From contig CALLAL010000006.1 in assembly GCA_938002255.1 (NCBI GenBank), positions 1-64,000 of the forward strand: 64,000 nucleotides of DNA, given 5' to 3'. Position 1 is the stretch's first letter; each line of letters starts with the position of its first letter. The DNA comes from an uncultured bacterium (GTDB lineage Bacteria; Desulfobacterota; BSN033; UBA1163). A program made the position numbers and the translations under genes. This document shows, piece after piece, positions 7,255 through 16,216 of the stretch. The notes under the pieces are model-generated. The model ran no database searches. It was not told the origin of the DNA and worked only from the letters and a program-made list of their open reading frames with translations.

Positions 7255-7962
7255 ATGGGAGAAAGAAGCAAACCGATTACGGCAGCATCCATCGAGTTCT
7301 GGGATCATTATGCAAAATGGTATAAGCTCTGGATGGAACATACCCGTTATCACCAAATGATTGTGGAAGTATTAAAGAGAATGATATCCCCTGGCTGGAG
7401 GGTCCTGGATATAGGTGCTGGAAATGGGGTTCTTTCTATTCCTCTTTCTTATTGGGGTTGTCATGTAACAGCCCTTGAGCCCTCTTCGGGAATGAGAAGT
7501 CTCCTGGAGGAAGAGATTTCTGAGAAAAAAGGTAAGGGGCTAAAGATAGATGAAAGATCTTGGGAGGCTATTTGTCCAGAAGAGTTGTTGGATTATGACC
7601 TTATCATCGCTTGTAATTCCCTTCATCTTACACAAATTGAATTTGGAGAGGCCCTTGAGAAAGTATTTCAAACGGGGGCAAAAAATATTTTTTTCATCTA
7701 CGAGATTGACTCGCTGTCTTTCCAGTTCATTCCTTTTTATAAAAATTATAGATTAGTTTTTTCAGGAAGCTATGAGGTAGAAGATTCGTTTGCTTATCAT
7801 AACTTGGGGGAGCTCTTGGAACACCGAAGCGTTTTTTGTAGACACATCACTCAGTCTGCGGACATGATGGATTTAAGAAAGAAAATCTTTTTCCGAGAGG
7901 ACCATTTTTGGCTAAAGGATACATCACAAGTCATGATGTCTTGGTGGGAGAGAATATATTGA
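7255..7962 (+). CDS. Class I SAM-dependent methyltransferase
   Basis: 235 residues. The SAM-binding motif I is VLDIGAGNGVLSIPL (about 49-63), the acidic end of strand 2 is ALEPSSGM, and motif IV is DYDLIIACNSLH. The N-terminal FWDHYAKWYKLWMEHTRYH is typical for small-molecule methyltransferases of this type. The substrate is unknown. Methyltransferases of this kind occur next to TonB-dependent receptors in deltaproteobacterial metal or corrinoid loci, and the tail of another one is fused to the receptor fragment at 5.35 kb, so a metabolic link to the lost transport system is plausible. AAAGGA upstream supports ATG 7255. Confidence 0.82.
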   Translation: MGERSKPITAASIEFWDHYAKWYKLWMEHTRYHQMIVEVLKRMISPGWRVLDIGAGNGVLSIPLSYWGCHVTALEPSSGMRSLLEEEISEKKGKGLKIDERSWEAICPEELLDYDLIIACNSLHLTQIEFGEALEKVFQTGAKNIFFIYEIDSLSFQFIPFYKNYRLVFSGSYEVEDSFAYHNLGELLEHRSVFCRHITQSADMMDLRKKIFFREDHFWLKDTSQVMMSWWERIY

Positions 7963-8136
7963 GAAAGGGGGGTGAAATTGTAAAGCATCAAGAGAAAAAG
8001 ATACGAGAGAGGATAAGGTGTGTCTGTGGAGGAAGACTGGAGCACACTTCATCAGGGTAGACACAAATTATTACCCATCCTTCCCTTTTTATCCTTCACG
8101 TAAATGGAGAGGTGATAAAATATATGGAGGTGTGAT

Positions 8137-8362
8137 ATGTATACTGCGACCCGAACGGAACGAATCATGGACGAGGTTCCCGGAAGAATTGAAATGATTA
8201 CAAAGGATGAAATTGAACGATATCGAGGAAGCGGAAGTAAAGTAGACGATATTTTGAGATATGTTTCTGGATTAATTGTCGTAAGAGGAAACGGGGTTTA
8301 TAGTTTAGGAGCTCAGGCTACTCTCAGAGGGCTTTCCAATGAGCAGGCAAGAACTTTGATAC
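8137..8362 (+). pseudogene. TonB-dependent receptor plug fragment
   Basis: About 75 residues of plug domain: [56 protein letters not shown]. There is no signal peptide and no barrel; the frame is cut at 8358-8362, where cobT-like coding sequence begins in another frame. A ribosome site (GGAGGTG) precedes ATG 8137, so a short peptide could still be made. The DEVP...VSGL and RGLS words resemble BtuB-type vitamin B12 receptors, but are not decisive. Confidence 0.7.
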
Positions 8363-8716
8363 TCAGCTTTGATTGCCGCATCACTTTCACCTAAGATAAA
8401 ACCCTACCTCATCGCTTCCCATCAATCGGCTGAGCCGCGGCATAAGATTGTTTTAAACCATCTCGGACTCAAACCCTTGCTGAATCTTGATCTTCGGTTA
8501 GGTGAAGGCACTGGATCGGCCTTGGGAATATTCCTCGTTGAGGCAGCCTTAAAAATCCTTAATGAAATGGCTACATTTGAGGAAGCAGGAGTTTCTAAAA
8601 AATACCCTAACAATGGGGGATTTGGGGCCACCAATTTAAAAAGCACCTGCACACGCTCAGGGGCGCACAATACATTGATGGGTCTCCATTACTTGACTCA
8701 CCCCAAAAACTACTAA
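8363..8716 (+). pseudogene. cobT: cobT 3' fragment fused to receptor remnant
   Basis: From 8363 the frame reads [20 protein letters not shown], then [26 protein letters not shown] and [20 protein letters not shown], the conserved C-terminal quarter of nicotinate-nucleotide:dimethylbenzimidazole phosphoribosyltransferase (lower-ligand assembly of cobalamin), including the catalytic-Glu region EAGV. The normal end is lost: the frame runs on for 35 unrelated codons to 8716. The first three quarters of the gene are missing. It is joined base-to-base to the receptor plug fragment. Confidence 0.8.
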
Positions 8717-8937
8717 TCTAAAAAACTTGCCAGTTTAGGAATTCTTTTCTCCCGAAAAAAAAGTTTGCCAAGACTTGGGGGCTATGATAATATGCGCCAT
8801 AATGTGTTTACAGCTATCTTGGGAAATAAAAAACAATTTCTCAAGGGCTGTTTTTTACTGGAGGACTATTGGCATATGAATTGCAGATATTTAATTTGTT
8901 CTATATTAAAAGCTCAATTGATGGAAAGGGTATAAAA

Positions 8938-9285
8938 ATGGAAAACCTCCATGATGGACTGACCGAAAGACGGGAATATCCAAGGATCAATCTCGAGACA
9001 AAGGTTTCTATCAGAACTTCGGATTTAGAGCCCTTTATGATGGCATGGATTCAGAATATATCGAAAGGAGGCTTTAAGGTCAAAGGGGATAATTCTTTAA
9101 ATACTAAAGATATCTTTTTCACTGGGAATGAAATTTTCTTTGAGACCTACGAGGATTTTTTCCAATTGAAGGGTAAAGGCGCAATTGTGTGGACGTCTCC
9201 GCGAGATAATGAAGCAGGCATTAAATTTGATGACCTTGATCAAAGGAGTCGTAAGTTTCTTGAGGATTTCTTAGGAATGTTTTGA
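8938..9285 (+). CDS. PilZ domain protein
   Basis: 115 residues with the two c-di-GMP contacts of PilZ domains: an RxxxR-like box in ERREYPRINLETKVSIR near the N-terminus and NISKGGFKV (N/DxSxxG) about 30 residues later. It is a single-domain cytoplasmic receptor for c-di-GMP; the target is unknown. ATG 8938 is chosen because GGAAAGGG lies 8-15 bases upstream; an in-frame ATG at 8869 would add a hydrophobic extension without a binding site. Confidence 0.83.
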   Translation: MENLHDGLTERREYPRINLETKVSIRTSDLEPFMMAWIQNISKGGFKVKGDNSLNTKDIFFTGNEIFFETYEDFFQLKGKGAIVWTSPRDNEAGIKFDDLDQRSRKFLEDFLGMF

Positions 9286-9459
9286 TGGTTAAGTTTAATT
9301 GACAATTTTTGTTTGACAAAAAGTCAAAGTCTGCACTTTTTATATACTTTTACCACAAATAGGATTTCATTCATCCAATACACCCCGTCTCCAGAATAAT
9401 CCTTTGCTAAGTTTCCTACGGAATGTTATGATTTCTAAAATCCCTGAACATTTTCTTAT

Positions 9460-10707
9460 ATGAATGCGGAAATTATTGCCGTTGGATCAGAGCTTCTTTT
9501 AGGGCAACTCATCGATACGAATACCTCCTTTATCGCCAGGCACCTGGCAGAGAATGGTTTAGAACTTGTTCAAACCACTTCTGTTGGGGACGACCTTGAT
9601 CGGATTAAAAAAGTCATTCAGGAGGCTTCCCGCCGTTCCGCCATTATCATTACGACAGGTGGTATTGGTCCGACAGAAGATGACCTGACCCGTGAAGCTG
9701 TTGCAGAGGTCTTTGATCGTCCTCTCGAATTTCACCCACACCTCATGGAACAGATCGAGGCCTTATTCAAAAGGCGAGGATTCCGGATGTCAGAAAATAA
9801 TCGTAAGCAGGCGTTTATCCCCCAGGGGGCACGACCTATAGAGAACCCTAAAGGGACAGCTCCAGGATTCATCGTGGAACACCTTGAAGGAGTCTTGATT
9901 TCCCTTCCGGGTGTGCCTTTTGAGATGGAATATTTAATGACAACTTCGGTGCTTCCCTATCTGAGAAGGCGATTTCAACTCGAACATCAAATTATAAAAT
10001 ATAAAGTCCTTCGGGCGTGTGGTCTTGGCGAAAGCGCCATTGGTCTTCAGATCAAAGACTTAATGAAAAGAGATCAGAACCCTTCTGTAGGAACCCTTGC
10101 TTCCATAGGTGACATTAAGATCCGTATTACAGCCAAAGCCGATAGTCCAGTTGAAGCCTCTCAACTCATTGAAGAGATGGAAAAGAAGATCAGGGAGCGG
10201 CTTGGTGTCCTGATCTATGGTGTTGATGAAGAAACGTTACAGGGAAAAGTGAGTCATGAGCTGGAAAGAAAGAACCTAACCCTTTCCGTGGTGGAAACCT
10301 TCACGGGAGGAATCCTTGCCCAAAAACTGGCTCATGCGGGGAGCCACGCTTTTATTGCAGGATTTGTTCTTCCAATGGATAAATCTATATCGGACTTCTT
10401 AGACATTTCAACCGATGAATTCATATCCCTTCAACAGAACCCACAAACTCTCGCGGATCGGCTTGCTAAGAAGGTAAGAGAGAGAGCTCAAGCCACCATC
10501 GGACTTTCAGAATATGGGAAGGTGGTTGGAAGCCAGGGAGGGGGGGAATCCCGCATAGAAACTTACTATTCCCTATCTATGGAAGAGGGGATGCTGGGAC
10601 TCCATCATACCCTGGGAGGCGAACTCTGGATGGTTCGAGAAAGAGCGTCTATCATTGCTCTCGATATGCTGAGGAAATATCTTCTGGACCTAACGCCCAG
10701 GGAATAG
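9460..10707 (+). CDS. cinA: CinA-like protein
   Basis: 415 residues. The N-terminal MoaB/Mog-like (COG1058) domain is complete: AEIIAVGSELLLGQ, TTGGIGPTEDDLTREA, NPKGTAPGF and SLPGVPFEME. The C-terminal PncC/CinA_C domain (about 260-410) is divergent: the usual AESCTGG reads VETFTGG, and the strongly conserved later motifs (GGV.AYS, PGG) are hard to find. The N-domain acts as an ADP-ribose or nucleotide pyrophosphatase in the family; the nicotinamide-nucleotide deamidase activity of the C-domain is doubtful here. ATG 9460 has no clear ribosome site. It is followed at 46 bases by a Nudix gene. Confidence 0.85.
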   Translation: MNAEIIAVGSELLLGQLIDTNTSFIARHLAENGLELVQTTSVGDDLDRIKKVIQEASRRSAIIITTGGIGPTEDDLTREAVAEVFDRPLEFHPHLMEQIEALFKRRGFRMSENNRKQAFIPQGARPIENPKGTAPGFIVEHLEGVLISLPGVPFEMEYLMTTSVLPYLRRRFQLEHQIIKYKVLRACGLGESAIGLQIKDLMKRDQNPSVGTLASIGDIKIRITAKADSPVEASQLIEEMEKKIRERLGVLIYGVDEETLQGKVSHELERKNLTLSVVETFTGGILAQKLAHAGSHAFIAGFVLPMDKSISDFLDISTDEFISLQQNPQTLADRLAKKVRERAQATIGLSEYGKVVGSQGGGESRIETYYSLSMEEGMLGLHHTLGGELWMVRERASIIALDMLRKYLLDLTPRE

Positions 10708-10753
10708 AGCCAAGAGCCAGAGGGTCAGGCGATATCTTAAATAGGAGAAAACA

Positions 10754-11200
10754 TTGGCAAAGAAAACCTTTCGATGCCCCAATTGCCAAACAGAGATTGA
10801 GCTTTACTTGAATCCTTTACCCACCGTTGATATCATCATCGAGGTCGAATCCGGGGGAATCGTTCTGATTAAGAGAAGGAACCCTCCCTACGGATGGGCA
10901 CTTCCCGGAGGCTTCGTGGATTACGGAGAGTCTCTGGAAGAGGCTGCCATTCGTGAGGCAAAAGAGGAGACCCATTTAGAGGTTACTCTTGAGAGACAGT
11001 TTCATACGTATTCTGATCCGAAAAGAGATCCAAGGCACCATAGCATTTCAACGGTTTATCTTGCGAAAGCTAAGGGGAGACCTGAAGCCGGAGATGATGC
11101 CATCGAGATCGGAATGTTTAATGAAACGAATCTTCCCGAAGAGATCGCCTTCGACCACCGCTCTATTCTGAGCGATTATTTCAAACAGAAACGGACGTAG
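10754..11200 (+). CDS. Nudix hydrolase, ADP-ribose pyrophosphatase-like
   Basis: 148 residues with a Nudix box [22 protein letters not shown] (G-x5-E-x7-REU-x-EE pattern complete; the following Gly is His). A short N-terminal CPNCQ knuckle precedes it. The likely substrate is ADP-ribose or a related nucleoside diphosphate derivative, which would fit the upstream CinA. The start is TTG 10754, with AGGAGA at 10743-10748. Confidence 0.82.
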   Translation: MAKKTFRCPNCQTEIELYLNPLPTVDIIIEVESGGIVLIKRRNPPYGWALPGGFVDYGESLEEAAIREAKEETHLEVTLERQFHTYSDPKRDPRHHSISTVYLAKAKGRPEAGDDAIEIGMFNETNLPEEIAFDHRSILSDYFKQKRT

Positions 11201-11264
11201 TCCCCCTTCCTCTCACTTCCTAGAGAACTTTTCCGGTTGCCTTCGGTTTTGGGACTGGAAGGCA

Positions 11265-11894
11265 TCAGGTATGCTTCATCACAATACTTGAGATGATGTT
11301 GGCAGCCTCATCGCCACGATCTGCTGCATTGCTAAGATGACGATAGATTTCCCGCATCTTGAGCATATAAATCGTATCTGTTCCCTTGAAGAGATCGGCT
11401 AAGGCTTTGTGATAGGCTTTTTCCATCTGATTTTCATAGGACTTTGCCTTGACGGCATGCTCAGAGGCGATTTTGGGATAGTCTTTAAGGATGTTGACCG
11501 CATCGTTGATCTCACGGGCGGCTTTGCGGAGGATATCGACCATCTCCTTGATATGACTATCTCCTTTGACCTCGTAGATTTCCATCTCATCGACTGTTGT
11601 ATTGGCGTAGTCCACGACGTCATCAATGGCCCGTGAGAGTTGATAGATATCTTCCCGGTCAATGGGAGTGATAAAGGTCTGATCCAACTCCTGAATCAAA
11701 ATTCTTCTTAATTCATCTGCTTCCCTCTCAATTTTACGTACAAGATGGGCGTTTTCTTTGCTGCTGTTCTCCGCGTAGGATGAGAGGGCATCAAGTCCTT
11801 CAATGCTCTTTGCCGATTGGCGGGTGAGGAGGTCAAAGAAGCGATTCTCACTGCTTGAAAAGGGTTTCTTTTTTCTAAGGAAATCAAATACCAT
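11265..11894 (-). CDS. DUF47 / PhoU-like regulator of phosphate transport
   Basis: 209 residues, all helical, with the PhoU-like metal-binding pattern: EREADELRR (about 57-65), REDIYQLSRAIDDVVDYA (about 80-97) and AADRGDEAANII near the end (E/D-xxx-D motifs). DUF47 proteins accompany Pit transporters and are thought to control them. The gene lies 15 bases after pit on the same strand, so the two form an operon. Confidence 0.88.
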   Translation of the reverse strand: MVFDFLRKKKPFSSSENRFFDLLTRQSAKSIEGLDALSSYAENSSKENAHLVRKIEREADELRRILIQELDQTFITPIDREDIYQLSRAIDDVVDYANTTVDEMEIYEVKGDSHIKEMVDILRKAAREINDAVNILKDYPKIASEHAVKAKSYENQMEKAYHKALADLFKGTDTIYMLKMREIYRHLSNAADRGDEAANIISSIVMKHT

Positions 11895-11909
11895 CGCTTT
11901 CTCCTTTTA

Positions 11910-12953
11910 TTAAAGATGAGGGTGGATGATCCTAATAATGTAAAACACCAGTCCTGCCATGATTGCAGAGGCGGGGATGGTGATGAACCATGCCAGGATG
12001 ATATTTTTTGCAACCCCCCAACGAACTGCTGATATTCTCTGTCCTGCTCCAACGCCCATAATGCTGGAGGCAACCACGTGGGTGGTGGAAACAGGCCCTC
12101 CGAGAAGCGCTGCTCCAAGGATGACAATTGCAGAGGACGTCTGAGCACAAAAGGCATGAACGGACCTCAACCGATAGATTTTTGCGCCGAGGGTTTTAAT
12201 GATTCGCCATCCGCCGCTTGCTGTTCCCAGGGCAATGGCCGCGGCGCAGCTTGCGATCACCCAGAACGGGACCTCAAAATTAGGGAAGACACCAAGGATC
12301 ACCAGCGACATCGTAATGATGCCCATTGATTTTTGGGCATCGTTGGCGCCGTGGCTAAGAGAGAGTCCAATTGAGGAGATGATCTGGACCCGGTTGAAAA
12401 AATGGGAGATTTTTGGGGTTGCCCTATTGGAAAGACGGAAGGTGAGTCTTAGGACAAAGGTTCCAAAAACGAGCCCGATTAAAGGGGTAAAGATGAGGAA
12501 CGAGATTACGTAGAGGAGCCCCTTCCATAGAATTTTATCAGGACCATAAGCGATTAACACCGCTCCGATCATTCCCCCGACCAAAGCATGGGAGGAACTG
12601 GAAGGAAGCCCCCAGGCCCAGGTGATGAGATTCCAGGCAATGGCACCCATCAATGCCGCCATGACCAAAGAAATCGAAAGTCCGGTCTGGCTCGGGTTAA
12701 AGGCTGAGATGTCAATGATTCCTTTTCCAATCGTATGCGCGACAGCCGTTCCTATGAGAAAAGGTCCAACGAAATGAGCGAAAGCGGCCAATCCCAGGGC
12801 ATTTCGTGGGGACATGGCTCCTGTGGCAATAATCGTGGCAACGACGTTCGCTGCATCGTGAAATCCGTTGGAATAGTCAAAGAAGAGGGCAAGCACTACA
12901 ATCAGAATTGAAGCCAATAGAATCGACGTTTCGATCGTGAACCTCCCATGCAA
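11910..12953 (-). CDS. pit: Inorganic phosphate transporter, PiT family
   Basis: 347 residues with about ten membrane helices. Both PiT signatures are present as inverted halves: DYSNGFHDAANVVATII (about 26-42) and SLSHGANDAQKSMGII (about 200-215). It takes up phosphate (as metal-phosphate) with protons or sodium in the inner membrane. It is cotranscribed with the DUF47 gene downstream. Confidence 0.92.
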   Translation of the reverse strand: MHGRFTIETSILLASILIVVLALFFDYSNGFHDAANVVATIIATGAMSPRNALGLAAFAHFVGPFLIGTAVAHTIGKGIIDISAFNPSQTGLSISLVMAALMGAIAWNLITWAWGLPSSSSHALVGGMIGAVLIAYGPDKILWKGLLYVISFLIFTPLIGLVFGTFVLRLTFRLSNRATPKISHFFNRVQIISSIGLSLSHGANDAQKSMGIITMSLVILGVFPNFEVPFWVIASCAAAIALGTASGGWRIIKTLGAKIYRLRSVHAFCAQTSSAIVILGAALLGGPVSTTHVVASSIMGVGAGQRISAVRWGVAKNIILAWFITIPASAIMAGLVFYIIRIIHPHL

Positions 12954-13024
12954 AGCTATTTACCTGTGTAGACAGGTTATAATGGAATCCTCCCTTCCTT
13001 GTCAATATCCTAGCGGCGATATTC

Positions 13025-14056
13025 TCACTTGCGAAGGAGGCTGAGAAGGTCTGTTGAAGTTTCAAAGACCAGGTCCGCTCCTGCCTGGCAGAGCATCTCT
13101 CTTGCTTCTTCCCTATGAGAATAACTCCCCAGGAAGGCGATGGCCCATATTTTTGCCTCTTTTCGGGCCGCTCTGGCAGCGACGATATCGTCAACCACAT
13201 CCCCGATGTATCCCACCTCGGGGTTGGGAAGACCTGATTCATGGATCACTCTTAACAGAGCGTAAGGATGGGGTTTGGTCCGTTTGACCCTTTTTCCGGT
13301 CGTTTTTAGAATTCGTTTTTCCTCCTGCTCGCACTCATCCAGGGTGACCACACTGTCAAAATAAGAAGAGAGTCGAAATCGGTTTAATGCCAATTGGGCT
13401 TCGAATCTGGGCCTGCCGCTTGCGATTCCTAAAGTCATCTTCTTTCGGAGGGCAGAGAGAATCTTTCGATCAATTAGGAGTCTTTCTCTGAGGTATAACC
13501 CTTGACCTCTATAAAAGAAAGGCCTGAGGTGATAATAAGACGGAAACTCTTTCCCTAAGTAGAATTCCTGAAAAATTCGTTTCACGAGATTCTGCTGATT
13601 AAGGTCCCCCGACTGGAAGACCCATCCATCTAACTTTTTTCCCAGAACCGTCCGAACCCCTTTCAGACCTCCTCCAGACGCTTTGACCCGAGAGAGGAAT
13701 GAAGAAAGGTGGTTTTTGTGAGGGGAAATAGGTTTTTTCTGACGGAAGTGGACAAAGGATTGTCGGAGGTAGCGTACGATGGTCTCAGGGGAAGAGAATG
13801 CCTTTTGGGGTGGGGAAGGAGGAACCTTTGCGATGGAGAGGAGATAGAGAAGAAAGCCAGCCGTTAAATCCCAATCATTATTAAACCCTCCTGCCGATTT
13901 AAAAAGGGAGATGGCTTCGGAAGAGATCCAATCGGCTTTTAATCCTAAGCATTCTTTAAGATAAGTATGGATGGTTTGTTGAATCGTTTTCCGATAAGAT
14001 TGGGAGACATCGATAAGGACTCCATCCATGTCAAAGATGAGAAGATCCATAGCCAT
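13025..14056 (-). CDS. HAD superfamily phosphatase with large cap insert
   Basis: 343 residues. HAD motif I LLIFDMDGVLIDVS at the N-terminus, motif II LGIASGRPR, motif III KRTKPHPYALL and motif IV GYIGDVVDDIVAA are all present, and Asp pairs are intact. An insert of about 150 residues with many basic residues lies between motifs I and II (C1 cap). The substrate is unknown; the length resembles IA-type phosphatases found near sugar or histidine genes. GGGAG lies 4 bases before ATG 14056 and 10 before ATG 14050, so either may be used. Confidence 0.78.
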   Translation of the reverse strand: MAMDLLIFDMDGVLIDVSQSYRKTIQQTIHTYLKECLGLKADWISSEAISLFKSAGGFNNDWDLTAGFLLYLLSIAKVPPSPPQKAFSSPETIVRYLRQSFVHFRQKKPISPHKNHLSSFLSRVKASGGGLKGVRTVLGKKLDGWVFQSGDLNQQNLVKRIFQEFYLGKEFPSYYHLRPFFYRGQGLYLRERLLIDRKILSALRKKMTLGIASGRPRFEAQLALNRFRLSSYFDSVVTLDECEQEEKRILKTTGKRVKRTKPHPYALLRVIHESGLPNPEVGYIGDVVDDIVAARAARKEAKIWAIAFLGSYSHREEAREMLCQAGADLVFETSTDLLSLLRK

Positions 14057-14185
14057 TAAACTCCCATCACCCCATTCCAAACAACAACCTCCAAATACTC
14101 AATCCAATTTCTTCTTTTTTAACATTTAGGTTGTTCTGATCTGGGTCATGATTGGATAATGGGTGATGGGTTATTCAATTCTATT

Positions 14186-16117
14186 CTATATCCCTTCAAC
14201 TTCTTCGAGGACGACTCGGACAAGGCTATCCACATCGAGCCTCTGCATTCGATAAAGATCTTCTGGTTTTCCGGAGCTCCCATATTGAGTGATTCCCATC
14301 CTTCGGAGACGCGCAGGGATTCCGTGTTCAGCAATAACGCCAGCGACAAGACTCCCCAACCCTGTCTGGGCATGGTGATCTTCATAGGTAATCACTCTTC
14401 CTGTATGGGCGGCTTTCAGAATAGCCTCTTTGTCCAAATCGGTTACACAGGAAAGATTAAGGATCTGGACTTCGACTCCTTTTTCTTTCAATTTTTGCCA
14501 TGCTTGGATGGCACGAAAAACCATCCCTCCATTGGTGATCACCGCTGCGTCTTTCCCAGGACGGATGAGGTCCGCTTTGCCATATTGAAATTCATAGGGT
14601 GCAGCAAAACAGGGAACTCCATCTTCATTCAGGAGAATTGGCGTAGGACTTCGGCCCATAGCCACCAAAAAATTCCCTTCAGCTTGAGTTACGTATCGAA
14701 TCACTCGATCGGTTTGGTTCGGATCTGCTGGAACGATGATGCGATAGCCAAAGAGATTTCTCATCAAGCCGATATAGTCAATACATTGGTGGGTCTTCCC
14801 GTCTTCTCCCACATCAAGACCGTTATGGGTGCAGATCAGTTTGAGATTGGTTTCGTTGATGTCATTGAGACGGTGCTGGTTATAGGTCTCATCCACTCCA
14901 AACACACCAAAATCCGCGAAAAAAGAGACGAAGCCAAGGGTCGAGATGGCGCCGGAGAGGGTGGCCGTGTGGTGTTCCTGGATTCCTCCTTGAAAGAAGT
15001 AGTTTGGAAATTGTTTGGCGAAGGCGTTTGTCTTGGTCGAAGACGCCAAATCGCAATCAAAAACGACTATGGGGAGAAAGCCATCTTGATGCAGGTTCGT
15101 CTTGGCAAGGTCAACCAGGGCATTGCCAAAGGCAGAGCGGTTATCCATCCTTTGTTCTTTTCCATAATCTTTAGGGCCTCCGGTTTGTATGGGAAAGCTT
15201 CTTTTCTTCCCTTTTCGCCCCTCAAAGGGAATCGCATTTGTCTCCCGTTTCTGTCGATATGATTCCAGATCATCTTCGAGGCCCAGTTCCTGAATCGCTT
15301 TTTTATATTCCTCCCCGTTCAGGGCTCTTCCGTGATATTCCTCCTTTCCTTCCATAAACGAAACCCCTTTACCCATGACTGTATGAGCGAGGATGGCTGT
15401 GGGAGTTCGGGAATAGATGGATGCTCTTAACGCCCCATATATCTGCTGATATTGATGGCCGTCAATTTCCAGAACCTTCCAACCATCGGACTCATAGTTT
15501 TTATAGATGTTCTGGGGCATAATCTCTTCCGTAACCCCGCTGATCTGCCGGTTATTATAATCAATGATCGCGGTGAGGTTATCGAGGCCATATTTGATCG
15601 CAAAGCGACGGGCTTCAGATATCTGACCTTTTTGCTGTTCTCCACAACCCATTGCCACAAAGACATGGAAATCCTTTTTTAAAATTTTCGCCCCCAGAGC
15701 AAGGCCACACCCAGCAGAGAGGCCCTGGCCCAGATTACCCGTATTCCACTCCAGACCTGGGATGGTTTTCTCTACATGACCTTCGAAAGGACTTCCAGCC
15801 TTTCTGAAATTGGTAATAGCCATCTCAATTGGAAAGAAACCCGTTCTTCCGAGAGCCGCATAGACTCCTGGAGAGGTGTGACCATGGCTGATCACAATCC
15901 GGTCTCTGTCCGGGTCGTCTGGGTTTCTGGGATCGATGTTCGCATAGGAATACAGAACAAGATAAAAATCGATCGAGGACATCGATCCGCCCGGATGGCC
16001 AGAACCTGCCAAGGTAGTCATCTTGAGAATATCTCCCCTTGCCAACTTTGCCCATTCCGAAAGACGATGGATGGATTCTTGATCCAGTGTTTCTGCCTGG
16101 AACCGCTTTCCGGTCAT
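14186..16117 (-). CDS. tkt: Transketolase (fused full-length form)
   Basis: 643 residues containing both halves. N-part: SGHPGGSM (about 37-44), ISHGHTSPG, NTGNLGQGL, the ThDP loop and DYNNRQISG. Central and C-part: GGIQEHHTATLSG with the catalytic Glu, DFGVFGVDETYNQHR, HNGLDVGEDGKTHQ, TYEDHHAQTGLGS. It transfers C2 ketol units in the pentose phosphate pathway. Odd: the Mg-binding Asp of the ThDP motif (usually GDGE) is replaced, MGCGEQQKG, by Cys158 (codon 15644-15646). ATG 16117 is fixed by GGAGG eight bases upstream; an earlier in-frame ATG at 16324 lacks one. Diverges from the HAD gene at 16217. Confidence 0.86.
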   Translation of the reverse strand: MTGKRFQAETLDQESIHRLSEWAKLARGDILKMTTLAGSGHPGGSMSSIDFYLVLYSYANIDPRNPDDPDRDRIVISHGHTSPGVYAALGRTGFFPIEMAITNFRKAGSPFEGHVEKTIPGLEWNTGNLGQGLSAGCGLALGAKILKKDFHVFVAMGCGEQQKGQISEARRFAIKYGLDNLTAIIDYNNRQISGVTEEIMPQNIYKNYESDGWKVLEIDGHQYQQIYGALRASIYSRTPTAILAHTVMGKGVSFMEGKEEYHGRALNGEEYKKAIQELGLEDDLESYRQKRETNAIPFEGRKGKKRSFPIQTGGPKDYGKEQRMDNRSAFGNALVDLAKTNLHQDGFLPIVVFDCDLASSTKTNAFAKQFPNYFFQGGIQEHHTATLSGAISTLGFVSFFADFGVFGVDETYNQHRLNDINETNLKLICTHNGLDVGEDGKTHQCIDYIGLMRNLFGYRIIVPADPNQTDRVIRYVTQAEGNFLVAMGRSPTPILLNEDGVPCFAAPYEFQYGKADLIRPGKDAAVITNGGMVFRAIQAWQKLKEKGVEVQILNLSCVTDLDKEAILKAAHTGRVITYEDHHAQTGLGSLVAGVIAEHGIPARLRRMGITQYGSSGKPEDLYRMQRLDVDSLVRVVLEEVEGI

Positions 16118-16216
16118 TTTGAACCTCCGGCCAAAGGTGATGACCCTTACTTTATAATAGAGATTGAATTGATTGCAAGCCTCTTTTAAGATAGGGTTTA
16201 TCAATGGAGGTGACCC

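Noticed and set aside
9312-9329. TTTGACAAAAAGTCAAAG as a fourth FNR-type box
   Set aside because: The half-sites are five rather than four bases apart, and the downstream gene (cinA) has no link to the other three units.
14159-15262. Long plus-strand open frame of 367 codons
   Set aside because: It is wholly antisense to the well-conserved transketolase gene, has no family words and no ribosome site. It reflects codon bias of the real gene.
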